Below the pieces are notes generated by a model. It saw only the letters and a list, made by a program, of their open reading frames with translations, did not search any database and was not told the DNA's origin. From positions 1,922,001 to 1,986,000 of the forward strand of contig JAUDYN010000006.1 of the NCBI GenBank assembly GCA_030407005.1: 64,000 nt of DNA. The letters are read 5' to 3'. Each line of letters starts with the position of its first letter. The first letter of the stretch is position 1. The position numbers and the translations under genes were made by a program. Below, in pieces: positions 48,226 to 60,944 of this stretch. This stretch comes from Desarmillaria ectypa. Taxonomy: Eukaryota > Basidiomycota > Agaricomycetes > Agaricales > Physalacriaceae.

Positions 48226-49943
48226 ATGGGGCACCCGGACAAGATATTTGTGCTGCTCGATTGGTGCTCATCCCACGGTATAAAAATCGATCCGCGGCTG
48301 CACGTTGTTTGCCACGATGAGAGTGTCAGCGTTCGTTCTAACGGCGAGGAGATTACTCCCTTTTCTTCAGGTGAATATCCATCGAATATTATGCAGCCGC
48401 AGCCGCTCATTATCATTGGCGGCCATAGTGGTGCACATTCCAAAAGATGCCGTTCTTTCGGTAAAATCGTCCTCTATTTCGTCAGTCGTTGTTACCAGCC
48501 CTGTTGGACACGAAGCCCAGTTGTCGTTGGCGCTTGCTTTGTACATTGAACTGTACGTTGCTTAGTCCTGCTCGTGAGCTCTGTTTGTGATATGTGGTAG
48601 AGCGAAAGGCGTATCATCGCGGTGGCATGGCTATCTGCAATCACTCCCGACGCAAATCGTGGATATTCCCACTCTGTGGCAAACAGACGACCAATTCATG
48701 GATTCTACGGATAGAAAGCATGCCTTAAGGTGGCTAAGGGGGACGGAGGCGGAAAAGGACCTGTTGGCGCGTGTGGATGGCCTAACTCGCCTGGTATGTA
48801 GGGTTCTCTCATCGCGTGGATTTGACTGAAGCATTATCATAAGGATGAACTACACCAATACTACAATGAAGTGGCAGAGCCCATATTCAAAGTGTATTTC
48901 CGAGACTCGCCCACCGCCAAGTGTTCGTTACATGGATTTTACCATGCATATTCGCTGGTCTCATCCAGAGCCTTCCTTGTTGATGCGTATCACGGGCTTT
49001 CAATGGTGCCTATTGCAGATGCGTATGTCGTGTCTGTGCACTTTATTGGTCTTCTCTGACCTATCGCTCATAGCTTCAATCATTCTCAGGAAAATCATGT
49101 ACATCTCGAGGTACGAAACTCCTATGCCTTACTTTCTTCTACCTCACCATGATACAGAGCGAATATGATGTCTGCCCTGAATGTGGTTCCCTCAAGGAAT
49201 GTGCTCATGACGATGTGCCTTCACCGGAGCCAGAGGACCTTGAGGATCACTTTGAAATGGTCAGCAACACGCACATTCCATCCCATGGGGAAGTGTTCAA
49301 CACATATGGCGAAACCCTCAGCAACGCGCAGCTACTTCTACGATATGGCTTCATTCTAGACGTGAATGACAATGATCAAGTCATTTGGGATATAGAGGAG
49401 CTACTGGCGGACACTCCAGAACACATATTCGACGTCTGGCACTCGATCGACATTCCAACGGAGACGTGGCAAGATCGCTTTTCTGAATCTGAGATCGTAC
49501 ATTATTATCCTGGGAAGCCTGTCTTCAACATTGACTGTGATGGAAGAGTTTCGCATTATGTGTGGTTGTTCTATGCCTTGCTGGCTTGTGTACAGCTTCG
49601 CTTCGACTATTCCTTTGTCATTATAGCAGATCGCTTAGTTGGGCGCGAGGGACTAGACGACCAAAGCTCTGCTAGTGTAGTAGATCGCATCATAGCAGAT
49701 GTCGCAGCCTCCATCATCGCGCTTTGCATGAAGAGACAGGCTCAATTAGGTGATCCAACTGATGAGATAGACGCGTTGGATGTAAGACTTCTTATTTCCT
49801 TTAATCTTTAGCTGACCTGCCTTTTCAAGTCGAAAAGGATGCCTCGCACCCATTCAGCGATGCTCCAGGTAATGAGTGAGCGTTCTATACTGGAGAGTTG
49901 CCGTGACGGATGGTCGACCGTTCGATCGTCGCGAGTTGCTTAG
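48226..49943 (+). CDS. SET-domain protein lysine methyltransferase (SETD6/RKM-like)
   Basis: The model is join(48226..48370, 48429..48552, 48601..48793, 48844..49022, 49074..49110, 49158..49781, 49812..49943), 477 residues, all in frame. It has the split SET arrangement of non-histone or ribosomal methyltransferases: an N-terminal part ('LLDWCSSHGIKIDPRL', 'SLALALYIEL'), a helical insert ('LRGTEAEKDLLARVDG'), then 'SRAFLVDAYHGLSMVPIADA', the SAM-binding 'FNHSQENHVHLE', a Cys-rich 'CPECGSLKECAHD' and 'EVFNTYGETLSNAQLLLRYG', which carries the catalytic-site Tyr pattern. A C-terminal helical domain follows. Targets of this family include ribosomal proteins; the target here is unknown. Confidence 0.82.
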
Positions 49944-50220
49944 AAAAAACGACTGAGAAAGGAAATGAACCCATCTAATGCCTGCTTAGAGCCCGACTTC
50001 TTTTTGATTTTCGGTGCCTCTGACATGTCACCACATAACAAACGAAGAAGTTTTCGTTCCACTCCCGTGCCTACTCAGCGTCCGCAAAAAGGGCCAGGAT
50101 CACTATCCTATCACGAATCATGCGCTTTTAAGCTGGTCGACCTTATTTAACTGGGTTCATCAGATGGATCTGATTCCAGAATGTGGATGTTCTGTGGTAG
50201 ACTTCAATGTATAATATATT

Positions 50221-52318
50221 ATTTGCAAAAAAAATAGTCCTGTCAGACTCATACTGCCTGATAACTTTGTTATGCCTCTGTGCAGTACTATCCCATTCTG
50301 TTCAACAAATCATTCTTGAAGAATCCATATGGTTAGTCACAGATCATAGGTTCTAAATAGTCCTCCCCCCTCTGTAGATCCAGCTCTGTGGGATCATCAG
50401 CTTCTATCACTGCTTCATCCTCAGTAGTAGCCATGTCCCTCAGTGACCAGATAAGACTGTAAGGTATCTCTCATCCTTGCTTAGTTAGCCTCTGCATATA
50501 CTGCTACTCAGACAGTCCCTCTATCTCTACCTCTACCTTTCCTACTCATGACAGGGCTGTGTTTGGGGGAAGGAGAGGAAGATTTCTCTCTGGGATATTG
50601 GAGAACATTTGGAGGTTCCCTAACAATGACTTATTGTGCTTAGTGAAAGTGGTTTTCACAGACCTGTTGGAGGTAGAGCTCAATGATGCACTGTATATTA
50701 GTTCTGAGAGTGTCAGTGGGGAGTGTCAGAGAGTCAGAATAGGCAGGTTCAGGTGAAGGGGTTCTGTGGTCAGAAGATAGGAAGCATTCACTGAGGGTGG
50801 GAGAATAGTGCTGAATTCAAAATCCAGCACTTGACCTGGCATAATAGTCCAGGCTGTTTTCTGCTGTGAGGAGGCTTATATGACATTCTTCTGCCAAAAC
50901 CCATTGAGCCTCTAGGCTAAGAGATCACTTGCTTAGAGTTTATGGATGGTATTCAGGAGATAAGGATCTGGAAGTGAGAATAACATCTGATTCATGGTCT
51001 CTATAACTAGTGATACAGGTTTTGCTGAAGGAAAGAAGAATGTTCTGATACTTTTCTCTACTATTGCCTTGGCCAACTTCTTCTTCTGGCTTATCTGAGA
51101 GTGCAGGAAAGTCCTCAATCATCAAGAATTCTTGGCATCATATGAATTGAATTAGAGTGTCAGTGAGGTGACTCAGCTTAGGCTAACTCAGGTATGCAAG
51201 TCTGTAGTAGTGTGACATGCATCTTATGTGAGATCACTGAAGTTGTTGTCTCTGAACATTTTAGCAGTATCAGATAATGAGGAGGGAGACAATGGTGAGC
51301 CTAAGGCTAGAAATCTGAGAAAGATGATGAGAGTTGTGATATTGATCATGAAGACTCCAGTTAAGGAGCAGGATATGCTTCAGACTAATTATTAGCAACC
51401 AACTCAACAAATAGAATCAAACACAAAGGCTGTCTCACATTCAGACAATCATCACAAGTGTAAATAGTGTAAGTCAAGAAGAACCACTAAGTTCTTAGTT
51501 TATGAGAGCATGAGCTTTCAGAGTTAAATTAAGTGGATTAAACTTTAGTCCAAAGCTGGGGCTTAAATCCATTAGTGATGCTACTTAAATACTATTCAGA
51601 ATGTATCTAATAATAGAACTATAATATGAGATCCATGCAATAATCATATGTAAAACAATTAAAAGATGATAGCATTCACATATCACAGTAGAAAGACTAA
51701 ACCACCTCATATAGACATGGTGATAATATAAAAGAAATGAGTAAAAGTTCTAGCATACAATATTGAGAGGGTGGTCATTGATAATAGATGGAAAATCATA
51801 TATACTTTCCAGCTCCTATGAGTTCTTATTACAATTTCACCTTATCTTATCTTGAGCACTTACTATCATCTTATTACTAGTGCCTATCTTTATCTTATCA
51901 TAAGTATCTAATCATATCTAGACACTAAGACCTGATTCACTCTTTTATCAAGTCTCCATCAGATGGATTCACACTATGGCTGCACCATATAGTCACTAAT
52001 ATGCTTGCCAGCTATCCACCACTGTAAATACATATAAAATTCAATTTTACTAATATACAAACTATATTTGTAACTGTACCCATAAGAAAGTTTATATAAA
52101 GATAACCTGGAAGCCAGAAAGCCCCACTAGGTCAGTAAGAGTTAGTTATGAATGGTCTGAGCCATAGGTGACAGAACTAGCAACTCAATGATCTGTTTTG
52201 AAGGAACTGAAAGTCCAGAACTAGTGATGCACATGTCTCCAGCTAGAACCAGCATCCTGGCAGTAATGGTTGTTTAATGATATTGGTCCAAAAACCATGA
52301 CAAGTAAGATCAGATATG
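50221..52318. repeat. CpG-depleted relic DNA, unclassified
   Basis: From about 50220 the base pattern changes: almost no CG dinucleotide, many TG and CA. A plus-strand frame at 50559-50756 is the longest and is unrecognised. A piece near 51426-51450 (GGCTGTCTCACATTCAGACA) resembles part of the LTR at 52324, so an old LTR remnant may lie around 51.4-51.8 kb. I see no intact gene. Confidence 0.5.
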
Positions 52319-52323
52319 ATCCT
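52319..52323. repeat. Target-site duplication ATCCT, left copy
   Basis: Identical to 60925-60929 on the other side of the element, immediately outside each LTR. Confidence 0.85.
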
Positions 52324-52715
52324 TGTTAGACCCATGGTCCATATGATCTGCAGACATGCATGATCCTTTAGGCTGTCTCATGTTCAGACAGTCACCCTTA
52401 GGTTGCAGCTATGGTCTTCAGATCTTTTTGTGGAGGGTATGTGGTATGAAGATTAACTTTAGTTGAAAGATGCAGAATATACAGCAATAGCTATGCTACT
52501 TATATATATGAATTGAAAAGCTAAATATAAAACTATTCATGAGTAGTCCATACATAAATGAAGAGAAAGGGGTGTAGTAACTGAATGACCATAGTGAGGT
52601 GATTGTATTTAGCAGAAAATGTGGTGATTTCATGAATGAGTGGTGGATAAGATGAGCAATAATGATCCAGTTGATTAGATGGAAGATAAGGTCAGAAAAT
52701 GGAAAAATTGTAATA
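52324..52715 (-). repeat. LTR of element A (3' LTR in element orientation)
   Basis: 392 bp, matching 60533-60924 without gaps. The element reads on the minus strand. Plus-strand ends are TGTTA and TAATA (TAACA in the other copy), giving TGTTA...TAACA terminal inverted repeats. Inside, a purine-rich minus-strand tract (AACAAGGGGGTAA) adjoins it, as expected for a polypurine tract. Confidence 0.85.
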
Positions 52716-53102
52716 TTACCCCCTTGTTAAAGCAGTTGTCCCAACTGCTAAGGTTTTTCTTTGGGGATGTCATATTGTGATGATGCTTGGGCAGTCTAGT
52801 ATACATCCAATAATGATTTCCATTGATCCTGGTCTGGGTTCTTTACCCATCATTGGACTCCATCCCTTCATTGTGCAAGGTAGGCTATGTCTCTGTTTTC
52901 CATATATTCATGGTCAAGAATGGTGGTTACCACTTTATTCTGTGTTATAATTTTGGTGATGTCCACAACTCATTCCTGTTGTATGTTCTTTTCATATTTG
53001 GTGATTGCTTTCTGTGTATTTGTCATCTCTGTTTCTCTAACCCAAGAATTATATTCCTGAGTCCATCCTTTCCATTTGATGAGGTAGTCTGTCACTACCT
53101 TT

Positions 53103-53519
53103 TGTTATGATTTTTCAGTTATCTTATCTTATCCAAGTCATCTCCATGACTCAGCCATCTAATCTATCCATGAATCCAACTCGTATCCAGCTACTTGCCA
53201 ACAACTACCCTCATTCTCACTGTCTGTCACCCCAGACACTTTCTATTGGTTACATGATCCTTCTGGACCACCATACTTCAACACCATTCACACATGGACC
53301 AAACCATTTCAGCTAAATATATTGCCATAGAAATAGTATATAAACAGAGTAAACTACACAATTGTACTCTATCTTTTGACTAAACTTTAATCATATACTC
53401 CTTACTCTCACATACTAAAGACTATGCTTAAGTTTCTACTCAGGTAATTGTTTGAATGCATAACAGCCCCTAGAGATCAGCTGATGTCCCAAGTCTCATG
53501 ACTAAGGCGGTACCTAACA
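53103..53519 (+). mobile_element. Nested solo LTR of a different family
   Basis: A 417-bp block absent from element B starts TGTTATG and ends TAACA. It is flanked on both sides by CCTTT (53098-53102 and 53520-53524). It contains a TATATAAACAGAG promoter-like motif near 53338. It keeps two CG dinucleotides, rare in this block. It lies inside the chromodomain of element A. Orientation is inferred from that TATA motif. Confidence 0.78.
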
Positions 53520-56500
53520 CCTTTGATTGTTGTCCCTTCTTTGATTATATCTGATAGGTTTATGAGTCCAGCACCTCTTCTGTTTTGTATTCTTCTTGTC
53601 CATCCACAAGGTCTGGAGGTGGTGATGATAATTGTTAGTTAGAGAAAGCAGGCATAAGATAGGGTATTAGTAACTTCTCATTGAAACAGGGGTGAATTTT
53701 CCAGTGTGGTGGCAGCTTCAGTTTATATGCTGCCACCCTGGCTTTTTCAAGGATTTTGAATAGTCCTGTTTGTTTGTTGTTGAGTTTTTTCTTTGGTTGT
53801 GGTAGATGAAGGTTGCTGGTGTCTAATCAGACATTATCACTGACTTGATAGTCTTGTGCTACCCATTTTCTCTTATTATACTGTCCCTTCATTTAGATAG
53901 CTGTCTTTTCTAGTGCATCATATATCTTCTTATGAACCTGCACTATGGTTTCAGTGAACTTCATGGCTGTTGGGTTGGTGAACAGGGTGTCTTGTATTGA
54001 GCCAGCTATGAGTCAGAGGTTTTTTCCATAGAGGGCCATGAATAGACTTTTCCTCATGGCCAAGTGTATGTAATTATTATAGGCAAACTCCACCATTGAT
54101 AGCCAATCACTCCAGTCATCTTGTCAGTGATTGATGAAAATCCAAAGATACTTTTCAATCTCCTGATTAACTCATTCTATCTGTCCATCAGTTTGTGGAT
54201 GATAGGCAGTAGAGGCATTCAGGGAAATGTTCAGCATACAGTAGAGGTCTTTCATGAAGATCAATATGAATTAGGGCCCATGGTCTGAGATGACCACCTA
54301 GGGTATTCCATGCTTGGCATATATGTGATCACAAAGGATTCATGCCCATTCTTCTGCCAAGAGTTCTTCATGACAGGGGATTGGTAGGATGGTTTTGGAG
54401 AATCAGTCTACTGCTATCAATAGTGCATTGTAGCTATTGGATTCTGAGAGTCTGGTGATCATATCAACAGAAATGTGGGTCCAGAGGGTGTTGGGGACAG
54501 TGTTTGGGTGTAAGGGTGTAGCCTTGGCTTGTGTACTGTTCTTGATGCATTGGCATATTTCACATCCCTTGATATATCTTTCTATATCTTTCTATAGCTT
54601 AGGCCACCAATACTCATGAAGAATGAGTTCAGTGGTTTTTGCTATTCTAGAATGTCCCACTGTGAGATGGTTGTGATGATGGGTGATAATCTCACCCTAT
54701 AAGACTTTGTCTTGGAGAATGTAAATGTGCCCATCATAATACAGAATCCTCTAATTCTGAATGATTCCTCATTCATGATCAAGGGAGTTGGAAATACCCT
54801 GGTCCCACTAATCCTTCTGTCACATTGCATCTCAGATTTTCTCTTGTTCTTTGATGATGGTGGGTAGAATTAATGCTTTAAAATATTCTGGAAGGAGGAC
54901 TACTACATTGTGATTGTCTCTCTTTCCTTGGTCATAGTCATCCCACTGGCTGAGTAGATCAGCCTTTCTGTTGGCTATCCCAGACTTGTGTTGTAGAACA
55001 AAGTGATATTCAGCAAGCTTGGTTACCCACCAAGCTTGTCATTGATTCAACTTTTGTGGTTTTCAGAAATATTGGAGATTCTGGTGGTCTGTTCAGATTT
55101 CAATTTCCTCTTTGGTGCCCATTAGGTAGTGCCACCATTCCTCAAGTATGAGCATAATTGCTAGGAGTTTCTTGTCATATATTTTATAGTTGTGCTTTAT
55201 TACTGTCAGGGCTTTTGACATAAACACCACTGGTCTTCATTTGCCTTGTTGGTTCTGGCTGAGTACTGTGCCTACTGCTCTGTCACTGGCATCTGCCTCA
55301 ATTCAGAATTTCCCATCATTAGAAGGGATAGTTAGGATGATGTTGGTCATCATCTGGTGTTTAAGTAGAAGAAAGGCCTGTTCCTGCACTTCCTCTCACT
55401 TCCATTCTGTGTTTCCAGTTAATTGAGTCAAGGGATGGACAATTTGGGAATAGTCTCATATGAATTTGTGATAGAAATTAGTGAATCCTAAGAAGGATTG
55501 TAATTCCTTTTTCTTGGTGGGAGTCAGCTATTTGGCTATCCTTATGACCTTGACTGGATCTATTTGTATAGCATTCTTGTTGATAATGATGCCCAAGTAT
55601 TCTATTTCTAGTACTTCAAATTTGCATTTCTCAGCCTTGAGGAATAATATATTCTCTCACAGCTGCTGGATTATCTGTTAGACAATCTGTTGATGTTCTT
55701 CCAAGGTCTTTGTGAAGATGAGGATATCATCTAAATAGATTGTGACTTTCTCCCCTGCAATAAGATTCTGGAAGATGTTGTTCATCATCCATTGGAACAT
55801 TGCTGGTGAGTTGGTCAGACTGAAGAACATTCCTGTGGGTTTGAACAGCCCTCAGTTAGTATGGAATGCTGCTTTCTCCTTGTCACCATCTTGAATTTGA
55901 ATATTATTATATCCTCAGCAGACATCTAGCTTGGAAAAGTACTTGGCACTATGTAGTTTGTCAATGAGTTCAGTGATCAAAGGGAGCAGACAGCAGTTCT
56001 TGATCATTATTTCATTCAGTTTTCTGTAATCCTGAATGGGATGAAGAGAACTATCCTTCTTTTTTACAAAGAAGAATGAGGAAGCAAATGGGGATTTGGA
56101 TGGATGAATGCATCTGGAACTGAGATTCTCATCAAAAAACTTGTTGAGTTGTTCCTGCTCAGTTCAGTTCAATGGGTAGACTTTGCAGTCTAGAGTGGAT
56201 TTTACATTGGGTATCAGCTCAATAGCATGATCCCAAGGCTTTTATTTGGGTATTTTATTGAAATTTTCTTTTGAGAACAAGTCTTGGAAGCTTTGATACT
56301 GAGGAGAAACTAGTTTCTCAAAAGTCTTCTTAGGCTTGTTGGTATGAGCAGCTGTGGCTAAATTATTGGCATGATATACTGCCCAGATTATTAGTTCTTC
56401 CTGCATGTTGATGGTGAGAATGGTCTCATCATCCTCCAGTTCTTCATCCCATCTGTCTTTATCATCTGCATCAGGGAGAATAAGAGGGTTTTTGATACAT

Positions 56501-59500
56501 TGACATTGTCCAAAGATCATACTCCCAGTCTTCCAGTTGAAGACTGGATTATAGCATTTTAGCCAGTCATGTCCCAAATAAATCATTTTGGAATCTAGGT
56601 CAGTGACTGCAAGGTCGATTAGTTTGGTGTGACCTTCTATAATTATTTGTAGTTTGATGAACTCAGTAATGTCTCCTGCCTTATTGCAGGTTCCATCTGC
56701 ATTATATATAGGGATGGAAACAGCAGCTTTTCAGGTGTCTAGGTCATGCTGGAGAATATAGGATCAGTTGATGGAACTTCCAGTGCACCTGCTATCAAGT
56801 AGTGCTCTGGTGGAGAGGATCTTTTTTCTCATGCATGGGGCAAGTTGTATGTTGACCATGAAGTTCTTGTCAGAACTTTTGGTCTCTCAGATGTATCAGA
56901 TGGGTTCTCGGAGTTCATAGAGATGCTCTCAAGCATTACTCCTTCTATTCTGTAAGCTCTTAACAAGCTCTTCAGTGATTTCTCCAAGTCACTTAGGTTG
57001 TACCTATGTAGAGAGAGTAGCCTTGGTGGTGGCTATAGTTTTAGTGGTTTGAATGACATACAGTGTCCAGTCAACTTTGAATGGTTTATACCAGAAGTGA
57101 TCAGATACCCCTTTATTAGGGCATGTCTCAGATGTGGGTGCTCAGAATCTCTCTTCCCTCATGTGCCATTCTTTCTAAAGGAGAAAAGCCATATCTTCTT
57201 CTTCATCAGATACCTCAACAATGATAATCTTATGCCCTCTTTTTATCATCTAGATGCTAGCAGATCCTGCTTATTCTTCAGCTTTCTTATTATCTAAGAG
57301 AATGTCAATGTCCTTCAATAGAGTTTGACAAGCTAATCCACATTTCCTGTAGATGCTGGTCCTCATGGTGAAGGGTTGCTTAGGGCCAGCAGGATTGACC
57401 TGGGTCATCAGTATCAACAGTTCAGTCTTCTTTTTTTCCTTCAAGTCATGCAGTCCAGTCTAGGACTCCAGGTCAGTGATTTGGGAAGTGATTGCTTTTG
57501 TGGTGTCATTGGAGGGTCCTTGCATTGTTCAGCCTTGATAGATGTTTGAGATATTCTCCACAGACCCTAGTGAAGCAGGACTTGACCCCTTTGGGGGTGC
57601 TGAGACTTTTGACTTCAGAGGCCTGAGAGCATCCCATCTACTTGTCTCTGTCCTGAGCATTGCTCATATTGCAATGCTAGCACCATCTGGCAAATCCCAC
57701 ACTTTGCCAGAAGAGCAGGACTCAGTGTAGATTGTCATGTTGTCACACTTGGTTGATGCATGGTATCAGTTTTCCTTTGATTCTTTCAGTGTATTTGGAG
57801 TGATAACAAAGTCATGTTGAGTATGTGTTTTTATAGATTGTCCTACAGATAATACATAAGTTCAACTGGTAGAAACTGAGAACACATATTGGAGCCCTGG
57901 TCACACAAGGAGAATTAAGCCCTTGGCAACCTACTCTTTTATCTCCTCTATCTTCATGTTGATCTTTTCTTCCTTCTTTATGACTGTCATTGATCTAATA
58001 TCCCTGTACTCCTTCTTTGGGCAATCCTTGGCCATATGACTCTTCTCATTGCACTGGAAGCATCAACCTTTCACCTTTTGTTGGTCAACCTTTATTAGCT
58101 GCCCTTGTCTGCTATATATCATCCACCTCCCAGTTGTTGTATCCTGGCTGGGATCCATACTTGCTGTTGGCTTTGGCACTGATAAACTTGATGCTTCAGC
58201 AGTTTGTTTGCTGTGAGAGTGGGATTATGGTTGTAGATCATCCTTTGTTTGGTTGTCATGGGGAACTCTAGCAGTTTAGTCAAAGACCCACTTGCATTGG
58301 CATTTTTTATACATGTGGAGAATCTACTCCTTCCATTCTGAGTATGAATGTGGAATATTGATGCCCATGTTGGAGATGAAGATGGTATAGGAGCTGGGTA
58401 TCTCTAGGTGTACTGCCTTCACCATGGTGCTGCATTCATTTTCATCCATTCATCGTCCAGCTAATTTAGCTTCTTCTTCCAGCTTCTGGAAGTAATAGCT
58501 TGCCAGTTGTATACTCATGCAAAGATCAAACATCTTCTTTTCATGGATTTTCTTGATCACAGGATCTTGGAATTGTTGTGTGATGAGTTTAACAAACTCT
58601 TTCCAGTTCAAATATCAGAAATAGGGGGCAGTTCTGTTCAGACTGTCTATGGCTCAGTATTTGTGTCTCTTGTAAACCCACCAGTCTTTGGCAGATCCTT
58701 TGAAATAGGATATTATGAATAGAATCAGATATGATGGTAGTTGGAAGTAATGCTAGAAGACTTTGAAATAGGCAATACAATCATCTATAAACTATTCAAT
58801 ATCATCATAGTCACCTTTGAACAGTTTCAGGGGTTGGACTAAGATGGGCTTAATGCCCAAATAGAGGGCCTCATTAGGTGCATTCTTGATAAGATTTGGG
58901 TATGGGTCTGAGGGAGCTTGTCTGGGGGAGAGTCATAGAATAGAATATTGATTGAGTTGAGAGGGTGGCCCTTTTGGTGCTTCTCACTTTTTTCCATGTT
59001 CTGGCTGTTTTTCTTTGTTCAGGAGCTGCCAGATGGTAGCATGGAGATTCTGTGCAGTCTCAGCTTCTTCCAGCTCTTGATGGATTTCCTCTATTCATCA
59101 CTCCTTTTAGGCTAATTGTTCTCTAGCTAATTGCCACTGCTCTTCTGTGATTGGTTGTGGGGTTTCTGTGGAATCTGAACTGGTCCTGGGGTCTTCTTCT
59201 ACTCCTGCAAATAGAAGACTTCTTTCCAAGTATGGGTAGGAGCCTGATTGTTGAGTCTGGTTGATTAGGTTCTGATGATGGAAAACATCAATCAGAGGTG
59301 GTGACATATTTATATCAACTATAGGTAGTGATGAGTCTGAAAGGGGTTAGAGTTGGTACATTGGCATGTTAGGGGGATAATTTGGTAATGGCATGTATTG
59401 GGGCTGGTATTTTTCCAGCTCAGCATAGTATCCTATGTTATATATAAAATTTTCAAAATCTGGTCTTTCTTCCATTGAGGTCTGGCTGGTCCCTCTCTCT

Positions 59501-60518
59501 TCTGGCCAATATCTGAAGGGCACATTCTAGTTTCTGCTGCTGCTCCTCTATTCTGGGGTGTAGCCCTGATATCCAATCTCCTGTGGCTAGGGGATATAGC
59601 TTATAGTTTCAGTTGGCATATATCCTAGTATGGATAGTGGCACTGGCCCTAGAGCCTCAAATTGATTTTTCTTGATTGAGGATGAGGTATTCATCCATGA
59701 CTGGATAAATGCCAGGCCATGGGGTTCTGGCCTTGATCTTGCTTCTTTGAAGCTTTTATACCTCACTTCAGAAGGGTCTGAGCATAGCATGGTTGGTGTT
59801 TGAGAGCTTGGGTCACTCAAAATCAGGTCTCTCAGCATTGAGAGAGTCATTAGTGTTTCTGAGAGTGACCAGGGGCAGGGAGTCACTGGAGAGCTTGAGA
59901 AGAGAGAGGGAGGATGAGAAGTTGCTATCCTCTCCATTGATTAGCCAGGGGACTCATTCCTGAGTGGTGGCCCAGAGTCTGTACAGGTGATTAGGATAGG
60001 GTATATCTATCCCAGCATTGTTTGTATATCATACCCTTGCATGAGCTGAGTGAGTGGGAGTGTACAGGGGAGGTGAGTGGCTAGAGGTTTGGAATCTAAC
60101 CCATAGGTTTCACATGTATTCCTTCATGGTGAAGAATTGTTCCAGCCTGTTGTGCTGGGAGGGGGGGTTGGTGCTAGTCTCCCTGTGCATGGGAAATTCA
60201 TCCAAGGATTGGGGGATGAAGATAATTCAGTGCCTTGGGAGGTCTTCTTCTATAGAGGATGCCAGACTTGCTAGATTCACTCTTATGGAAGTTGGTCTCC
60301 TGGGTAGGACATAATGAAGAGAGAATGGTGATGGGGATTGTGATTGTAAGACCCATCATCAGCATAGATAGTTATGGATTTGTTCTCTCCATATTAAGAA
60401 TATAAGTGCAGTGAAGAATATGAGTAAGAAAATGCCACTGATAGTGTTGCTGAGAATGATGGTTTATTTGTCATACAGATTGTCTCTTTGTAGCTGGTGG
60501 TGGAGAGACAGAGGTGGA

Positions 60519-60531
60519 ATCTTTCAACTAA
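60519..60531 (-). other. Primer-binding site of self-priming type
   Basis: On the element strand this reads TTAGTTGAAAGAT, one base inside the 5' LTR. It is the exact 13-nt complement of ATCTTTCAACTAA within the same LTR (60668-60680), which would be the start of the transcript. This is the arrangement known from Tf1/sushi-class elements, which prime from their own RNA 5' end instead of a tRNA. Confidence 0.7.
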
Positions 60532-60532
60532 T

Positions 60533-60924
60533 TATTAGACTCATGGTCCATGTGATCTGCAGATATGCACAATCCTTTGGGCTGTCTTGTGTTTGGACAG
60601 TCACTCTTAGGTTGTGGCTATGGTCTTTGGATCTTTTTGTGGAGAGTATGTGGTATGAAGATTAACTTTAGTTGAAAGATGCAGAATATACAGCAATAGC
60701 TATGCTACTTATATATATGAATTGAAAAGCTAAATATAGAACTATCCATGAGTAATCCATATGTAAATAAAAAGAAAGAGGTGTAGTAAATGAACAGCTG
60801 TAGTGAGATGATTGTATTTAGCAGAAAATGTGGTGATTTCATGGATGAGTGGTGGATAAGATAAGTGATAATGATTCAGTTGATTAGATGGAAGATAAGG
60901 TCAGAAAATGGAAAAATCATAACA
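60533..60924 (-). repeat. LTR of element A (5' LTR in element orientation)
   Basis: 392 bp, paired with 52324-52715. On the element strand a TATATATAAG box lies about 37 nt before ATCTTTCAACTAA, giving a plausible promoter and RNA start. The right target duplication ATCCT follows at 60925-60929. Confidence 0.85.
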
Positions 60925-60944
60925 ATCCTCTGTATCTGATAAAC

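Larger units (their letters stand above)
52324..60924 (-). mobile_element. Ty3/Gypsy chromovirus-type LTR retrotransposon, element A, complete but mutated
   Basis: Domains follow Ty3/Gypsy order on the minus strand. A gag-like region lies at about 59.9-58.1 kb, with a CCHC knuckle 'CFQCNEKSHMAKDC' at 58021-58062. A protease-like 'LLDSRCTGSS' lies at about 56790. Reverse transcriptase has 'YLDDILIF' at about 55720. RNase H has 'EADASDRAVGTVLSQNQ' (about 55300). Integrase has a zinc-finger region ('ERYIKGCEICQC', about 54560), core ('VDMI', 'VISDHGP') and C-terminus, and a chromodomain ('DYLIKWKGWTQEYNSW') lies at about 53040-53095. Many TGA or TAG codons interrupt it, several at expected arginine (CGA) positions. 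The 5-bp duplication and two LTRs show one intact insertion event. It is not expected to be autonomous now. Confidence 0.85.

Noticed and set aside
19584..49943. A biosynthetic gene cluster linking FMOs, MFS, hydrolase and GT61
   Set aside because: Housekeeping genes (Swp1, ATP10, H2A.Z, Sec24) are interspersed and no backbone synthase is present.
54437..60314. Plus-strand open frames inside the retrotransposon
   Set aside because: The element is coded on the minus strand; plus frames survive because CpG loss alters stop frequency.
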